Positions 60,501 to 64,000 of a DNA stretch of 64,000 nucleotides are shown here, one piece after another. How positions within the stretch are numbered: position 1 is the stretch's first letter; every line of letters starts with the position of its first letter. The position numbers were made by a program, and so were the translations under genes. Under the pieces are notes generated by a model. The model did no database searches and had not been told where the DNA came from. It saw only the letters and a program-made list of their open reading frames with translations. This DNA is from Haliea sp040221975 (GTDB taxonomy: Bacteria; Pseudomonadota; Gammaproteobacteria; Pseudomonadales; Halieaceae), in contig JAVJWR010000033.1 in the NCBI GenBank assembly GCA_040221975.1, positions 124,001 to 188,000 of the forward strand, read 5' to 3'.

Positions 60501-61242
60501 CGCCGGCAACGTGGTAACCCCGGAAAGCCCCTTTAATCTGGACGCTCAAATCCGGGTGCGGATCCGTGACAAGTTCCGGGTCCAGGGCGCCGACCTGAAT
60601 GTCACGGTGGGCGGCGACCTGTCCCTGCAGCAGGTGTCCGGACAGCCCCTGCAGGTATTCGGCAACCTGAATATTGTCGGCGGCGAATTCCGCGCCTACG
60701 GCCAGCGTCTGCTGGTGCGTCAGGGCCGGATCTCCTTCAGCGGGGCGCCGGAAAACCCGGATCTCAATCTGCGGGCCGAGCGGCAGATCCCCGCCGAGGA
60801 TGTGCGCGCAGGGGTTTTGGTCAGTGGCACTCTGGAAGCGCCCCGGATCAGCCTGTACTCGGAGCCGGCGCTGTCGCAGACCGAGACCCTGTCCTACCTG
60901 GTGCGCGGGCGCGGCATGGATAGCGGCGCCGGTGCTGACGGGACGGCGATGGCGCTATCGGTCGGCACCGGGCTGGTCAACCAGAGCGGGATCGTGGAGG
61001 AACTCAATCGCCTGCCGGGTTTGCGCAACGTCGAATTCGGCGCCGAGGGCGCGGAGGATGAGACGGCGGCCACGGTCAGCGGCTACATCGGCGAACGCAT
61101 CTACCTGCCCTACGGCGTGGGCCTGTATGAGCCGGTCAACACCCTTACCGCGCGCCTGTACCTGCAGGCGCGCCTGTGGCTGGAAGTGGTGAGCCGGCTC
61201 GAGAGTTCGGTCGATCTCTACTACAGTTTCGACATCGACTGA
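57562..61242 (+). CDS. tamB: TamB (DUF490) translocation and assembly protein
   Basis: The 1226-residue protein uses a TTG start that overlaps the tamA stop codon by three bases (TTGA). It has an N-terminal membrane anchor (LAQGIVLLLVLVLGLLAAAP) and a long repetitive beta-rich body that forms the hydrophobic groove of bridge-like lipid transport proteins. The C-terminal DUF490 domain is shown by 'VFGNLNIVGGEFRAYGQRLLVRQGRISFSG' and 'YLVRGRGMD'. It spans the periplasm from inner to outer membrane and works with TamA. The length is close to the E. coli protein (1259). Confidence 0.95.
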   Translation: MKRLAQGIVLLLVLVLGLLAAAPFTASGTRLLLALLPSFAPLQVEYHSGRLVGQLRLQELVLATEDFELRLTDLRTELEPACLWQSRFCFEQLDLGNLSFEVFAGGEEDTVVETTGSEPLLLPVSLLAPVVRIEALQVRWPGGSWEQQRASLAVQLDDSGIVVDGALIAGGLLSLDVDPGEAANTDPQPLVLPEVSLPLSLVVESLELQAPQLRVGEFEQGLERLSLGLRWQGAELALASLEVDSVEWGALSAAGDLQLAGAWPMALQLDASPANAVVPATFHGRSLQLRLEGQADALAVVLSIAGEPALEVTADVDLLQPELPFTAEVRVQGPEAFALAQLPGWPAELADASLALPLALTVEGNLETQVLALQARLDDIGYPRLDVRLAATHRGATVVLQELRLTDSAGDGSVSVAGTLTYGDEIRWQASLESPGIALPELSDYVFGTLSGQLGSTGTLAAGGWQATLDDVAVSGEINGLPATLSGDLALAAKRYITGGELQGEANGAHLRLHGGDGAAAVIELAIADLGRWQSGARGSVQLRGEWRAQAATAGLQGSASGVHWQNIRIDEGTLSGELALAANGVLDASLSLRQVLVGEVFLGTVAAQVTGTREEPQLVLASGGRLAGELRFAARQDGDNWTVRVSTDGVDTPLGPLTLEAPFTAHYGPDGNSIAAHCWRLPESTLCASEWMLGPSGGGTAVLDGDLALFAALLPQQLQVAGPLTASVRAEWQPDAALQATAQVLSPEGTITQFYPEGESATLSWDSLTVNLEQGASGLVLDAAMQREGTRIMTLALHLPGDRAEALEGSLDLEQLQLAALRPFLPQLSRLEGELSGGLRLEGTLAAPEVMGELTWAGGALEAHANPTELRAVELAVTLLGDRAELAGTAVLGGGELEISGDASLRPDFELSLLLRGDDNRLLYPPSSEAVVSPDLRLRATTGGVVVTGEVQVKSGVLAYEQLPAGSVSLSPDVVEVDYAGNVVTPESPFNLDAQIRVRIRDKFRVQGADLNVTVGGDLSLQQVSGQPLQVFGNLNIVGGEFRAYGQRLLVRQGRISFSGAPENPDLNLRAERQIPAEDVRAGVLVSGTLEAPRISLYSEPALSQTETLSYLVRGRGMDSGAGADGTAMALSVGTGLVNQSGIVEELNRLPGLRNVEFGAEGAEDETAATVSGYIGERIYLPYGVGLYEPVNTLTARLYLQARLWLEVVSRLESSVDLYYSFDID

Positions 61243-61254
61243 GGTGCCCGGATC

Positions 61255-61893
61255 TCAGGTTTGCGGCAGGATGTAGAGCTCGACCCGGCGATTCTGGGCG
61301 CGGCCCTGTTCACTGCTGTTGTCAGCGACAGGCTGGTCGAAAGCCATGCCCTGCACCAGCATCCGCGAGCGGCTGACGTCGCGGGTAACCAGATAATCGG
61401 CTACGCTGCCGGCGCGACGCTCCGACAGCTCCTGGTTGAGCTGGCGGCTGCCGGTGTTGTCGGTATGGCCGGTCACCCGGAGGGTAGTCTCGCCATACTT
61501 GGAGAGTACCTCGCCGACGGCGTTGAGCGTCGGGTAGAAGTCGCCGCGCAGGTTGTAGGAATTGCTCTGGAAGGTAATGCTGCCCGGCATCACCAGACGG
61601 ATGTTGTCGCCTTCGCGGACCACCTGGACGCCGCTACCCTGCAGTTGCTCGCGCAGCTTGGCTTCCTGCACATCCATGTAGGCGCCGACGCCGGCACCGA
61701 CGACACCGCAGCCCAGGGCCGCATTGCGGGCGTGCTTGCTGGAGTCCATGGAGCCGATGATGCCACAGACCGCTGCGGCTCCGACACCATAGGTGGCCGC
61801 CTTGCCCGCCTGCCGCTCTCCGGTATAGGGATTGGTGGTACAGGCAGCCAGCAGAACACTGGCGGCGGCAATGGATGCAATCTTCAAGCGCAT
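61255..61893 (-). CDS. OmpA-family lipoprotein (YiaD type)
   Basis: The 212-residue protein starts at the ATG at 61893 with a GAGGAG site. Lipobox LAAC (Cys about residue 18) follows a short signal. A glycine-rich hydrophobic segment (YGVGAAAVCGIIGSM, CGVVGAGVGAYMD, residues about 35-75) resembles a Gly-zipper. The C-terminal OmpA domain has 'RVTGHTDNTGSRQLNQELSERRAGSV' and binds peptidoglycan through its Asp/Arg pair. It anchors the outer membrane to the wall. It is convergent with tamB and probably constitutive. Confidence 0.93.
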   Translation of the reverse strand: MRLKIASIAAASVLLAACTTNPYTGERQAGKAATYGVGAAAVCGIIGSMDSSKHARNAALGCGVVGAGVGAYMDVQEAKLREQLQGSGVQVVREGDNIRLVMPGSITFQSNSYNLRGDFYPTLNAVGEVLSKYGETTLRVTGHTDNTGSRQLNQELSERRAGSVADYLVTRDVSRSRMLVQGMAFDQPVADNSSEQGRAQNRRVELYILPQT

Positions 61894-62067
61894 GTAAAGT
61901 CTCCTCGTCCGGATACAGCCCGGCAACGTAGTTAAGTCATGTACGTAGTGTAACCCAAGGCGACCATGAACCTGTTAACATTGGCAAGCAAGGAGTAGCG
62001 GTAAAACCATGCGCAAAAATGCCTGTTCGGCCCCCGCGCCGGAACACACCAGTCAGGACCTTGGTCT

Positions 62068-63108
62068 GTGGATCCTTTAACCCAGGGAGCGTTGGGCGCG
62101 GCCCTGCCACAGGCCGCGGCCAATCGGCGCCAGGTGCTGGCGGCCGGTGCGCTCGGATTCCTGTCCGGGATGGCGCCGGACCTCGACGTCCTCATCCGCT
62201 CCTCGGAAGATCCGCTGCTGTTCCTGGAATATCACCGCCAGTTTACTCACGCGCTGGTGTTCATTCCGGTCGGCGGCCTGCTTTGCGCGCTGCTGTTGCA
62301 CCGCCTGATCGGGCGCAGGGCCGGGCTCGGGTTCGGCCCCAGCTATCTGTTCTGCACCCTCGGTTATGCCACCCACGGCCTGCTGGACTCCTGCACCACC
62401 TACGGCACCCTGCTGCTGTGGCCGTTCAGTGATCAGCGTTTTGCCTGGAATACCATCTCCATTATAGATCCCCTGTTCACCCTGCCGATCCTGGCGCTGA
62501 TTGTCGTCGCCGGACTGCGGCGCCGGCCCGCGCTGGCCAGGGCTGCAATGGTCTGGGGACTGGCCTACCTGGCACTGGGGGCCTGGCAGCGGGAGCGGGC
62601 GGAAACCCTCGGCGAGGCCCTGGCCGCCGAGCGCGGCCACGTGCCCCTGCGGCTGGAGGCCAAGCCCAGTTTTGCCAACATTTTGGTGTGGAAGGTCGTG
62701 TACGAGACTGCGACCGATTTTCATGTTGATGCCGTGCGCACCTGGCCCTCGGCGGTAGTCTACCCGGGCAGCTCCATTCCCCGCCTGGATACCGCCAGGG
62801 ACCTGCCCTGGCTGGACCCGGCGTCACAGCAGGCGCGGGATGTCGAGCGTTTCGCCTGGTTCAGCAATGACTATGTGGCCCGGCACCCACAGGTTCCGGG
62901 GCGGGTGATCGACGTTCGCTATTCGCTGCTGCCCAACGAGATCGACTCCCTGTGGAGTATTCAGCTCACGCCGGGTGCGGCTCCCGAGCAGCATGTGAGT
63001 TACACCATGCACCGCAACCGCCGCGACGGGCAGGTGGAAATATTGTGGCAGATGCTGCTGGGCCAGCCCCTGTCAGGCAGCGACGAGTACCGCATCAGCG
63101 GCCTCTAG
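62068..63108 (+). CDS. YdjM/DUF457-type membrane-bound metal-dependent hydrolase
   Basis: The 346-residue protein has a GTG start nine bases after an AGGA. It carries DPLTQGALGAALPQ, 'GMAPDLDVLIR', 'HRQFTHALVF' and 'LGYATHGLLDSCTTYGT'. These His and Asp residues are the conserved metal-binding set of the family, located at membrane edges in a protein with about four membrane segments. The C-terminal 130 residues form a soluble domain. The natural substrate is unknown. It overlaps the convergent aminotransferase by 36 bases. Confidence 0.85.
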   Translation: MDPLTQGALGAALPQAAANRRQVLAAGALGFLSGMAPDLDVLIRSSEDPLLFLEYHRQFTHALVFIPVGGLLCALLLHRLIGRRAGLGFGPSYLFCTLGYATHGLLDSCTTYGTLLLWPFSDQRFAWNTISIIDPLFTLPILALIVVAGLRRRPALARAAMVWGLAYLALGAWQRERAETLGEALAAERGHVPLRLEAKPSFANILVWKVVYETATDFHVDAVRTWPSAVVYPGSSIPRLDTARDLPWLDPASQQARDVERFAWFSNDYVARHPQVPGRVIDVRYSLLPNEIDSLWSIQLTPGAAPEQHVSYTMHRNRRDGQVEILWQMLLGQPLSGSDEYRISGL

Positions 63109-64000
63109 CGCCGCACCGGTATTCAGCCGCAGGCCCTGCTGGGCCAGGGCAGTGGCCAACGCCGTGAGGCACAGGGTAACGTTGGTCGCGGTACAGGCGT
63201 GGCCCATGAGGCCGATGCGCCAGGTCTTGCCCGCCAGGGCGCCGAGTCCGGCACCGATTTCCAGGTTGAAATCCGCAAGCAGCGTGGCGCGCAGGGCGGC
63301 ATCGTCAACGCCGTCGGGAATGCGAACGGCGTTCAATTGCGGCAGGCGATGTTCCGCTGCCACTGCCATCTCCAGACCCAGTGCCTCCAGACCGGCCACC
63401 AGCGCTTCGTGGTGGCGGCGGTGGCGCGCGTGCGCGGCTTCCAGGCCCTCCTCGCGCAACATCAGCAGGGATTCGTGCAGGGCGTAGAGCAGGTTGATCG
63501 GTGCGGTATGGTGGTAGGCGCGTTTACTGGTGCCACCCCAGTAGCCCATCACCAGCTGCATGTCGAGGAACCAGCTCTGCACGCGCTGACTGCGGGCCTG
63601 GATCCGCTCCACCGCGCGCGGGCTGAACGTGACCGGCGACAGCCCGGGGATGCAGGACAGGCACTTCTGGGTACCGGAATAGACCGCGTCGGCCCCCCAG
63701 GCATCCACCTTGAGCTCAATGCCGCCCAGCGATGTCACCGTGTCGACAATCGAGAGGGCACCGTGTTCCCGCGCCAGTGCGCACAGGGTCTCGGCATCGC
63801 TGCGCACACCGGTTGAAGTCTCTGCGTGGACAAAGGCGAGCAGGGACGCCTCCGGGTTCGCCTGGAATGCGGCGGCAACCTTGTCGACGCTGACCGGCCG
63901 GCCCCAGTCATCATCTACCATGATCGCGGTACCGCCGCAGCGCTCCACGTTCTCCTGCATGCGTCCGCCGAAGACCCCGTTGCGGCAGACAATGACCGTG
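63073..64000 (-). CDS. Class-V aminotransferase (serine-pyruvate/alanine-glyoxylate type), 5' end outside window
   Basis: Reading on the minus strand, the frame is open to the window edge and begins with VIVCRNGVFGGRM, which is internal to the protein. About 309 residues are seen of an expected 370-390. The PLP lysine lies in 'YSGTQKCLSCIPG', preceded by 'IVDTVTSLGGIE' and 'FVHAETSTGV'. C-terminal 'WRIGLMGHACTATNV' fits the group that turns glyoxylate plus alanine or serine into glycine and pyruvate or hydroxypyruvate. The start codon and upstream context are not available. Confidence 0.9.
   Translation of the reverse strand, partial: TVIVCRNGVFGGRMQENVERCGGTAIMVDDDWGRPVSVDKVAAAFQANPEASLLAFVHAETSTGVRSDAETLCALAREHGALSIVDTVTSLGGIELKVDAWGADAVYSGTQKCLSCIPGLSPVTFSPRAVERIQARSQRVQSWFLDMQLVMGYWGGTSKRAYHHTAPINLLYALHESLLMLREEGLEAAHARHRRHHEALVAGLEALGLEMAVAAEHRLPQLNAVRIPDGVDDAALRATLLADFNLEIGAGLGALAGKTWRIGLMGHACTATNVTLCLTALATALAQQGLRLNTGAALEAADAVLVAA

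Overview
The window is GC-rich, densely packed bacterial chromosome. The gene content points to an aerobic marine gammaproteobacterium, most likely of the Cellvibrionales/Halieaceae type. Pointers are SlyX, YciH, TamA/TamB, a Pseudomonas-like PAP polyphosphate kinase, TonB-dependent uptake, and many acyl-CoA dehydrogenases and thiolases. The taxon is inferred from gene content only. About 58 protein genes and one tRNA are supported. I see no insertion sequence, integrase, CRISPR array or rRNA, and no gene-free stretch over 300 bases.

Layout. 1-1845: end of a TonB-dependent receptor, then a beta-helix-like lipoprotein closed by a rho-independent terminator. 1915-5655: a dihydrodipicolinate-reductase-like dehydrogenase, small envelope proteins (DUF3833, DUF3429), an MDR oxidoreductase and tRNA-Arg(CCT). 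5685-9012 (minus): a translationally coupled porin / PstS-like protein / diguanylate cyclase operon. 9139-9635: an Hsp20 gene with a good sigma-32 promoter. 9679-16823: ChaN lipoprotein, cytochrome P450, Slt lytic transglycosylase, two 'selenodomain-associated' transferases, a phage-like orphan, YciH and SlyX. 16834-20935: paired acyl-CoA dehydrogenases and a membrane-anchored amidohydrolase. 21039-28671: a RecB-like nuclease-fold protein, a thioesterase, an epoxide hydrolase, an SRPBCC-SDR fusion, an esterase and a PlsC-type acyltransferase. 28655-33228: an Orn/Lys/Arg decarboxylase, a thiolase, dienelactone hydrolase and maleylacetoacetate isomerase.

33264-37481 holds a thiolase-fold protein without the usual nucleophilic cysteine, followed by a phosphotransferase / DUF6285 / acyl-CoA dehydrogenase trio that matches the LvaA-LvaB-LvaC arrangement of the Pseudomonas putida levulinate pathway. 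It is predicted to process 4-hydroxyacyl-CoAs. A threonine aldolase and a FadA/FadJ-like beta-oxidation pair follow.

42064-46433 is the most striking region. Four L,D-transpeptidases of four different families surround a small Lpp/OprI-like alanine-rich lipoprotein that ends in lysine, the residue by which Braun lipoprotein is tethered to peptidoglycan. Enzymes and a probable substrate sit together in a 4.4 kb envelope-tethering island. After an MFS transporter and a frameshifted PH-like gene come YjdM, proline catabolism (PutA without a DNA-binding domain, divergent from an Lrp-type regulator), a coupled PAP kinase/short asparaginase pair, a methyltransferase, TamA-TamB, an OmpA-family lipoprotein, a YdjM-like membrane protein and the 3' part of a class-V aminotransferase.
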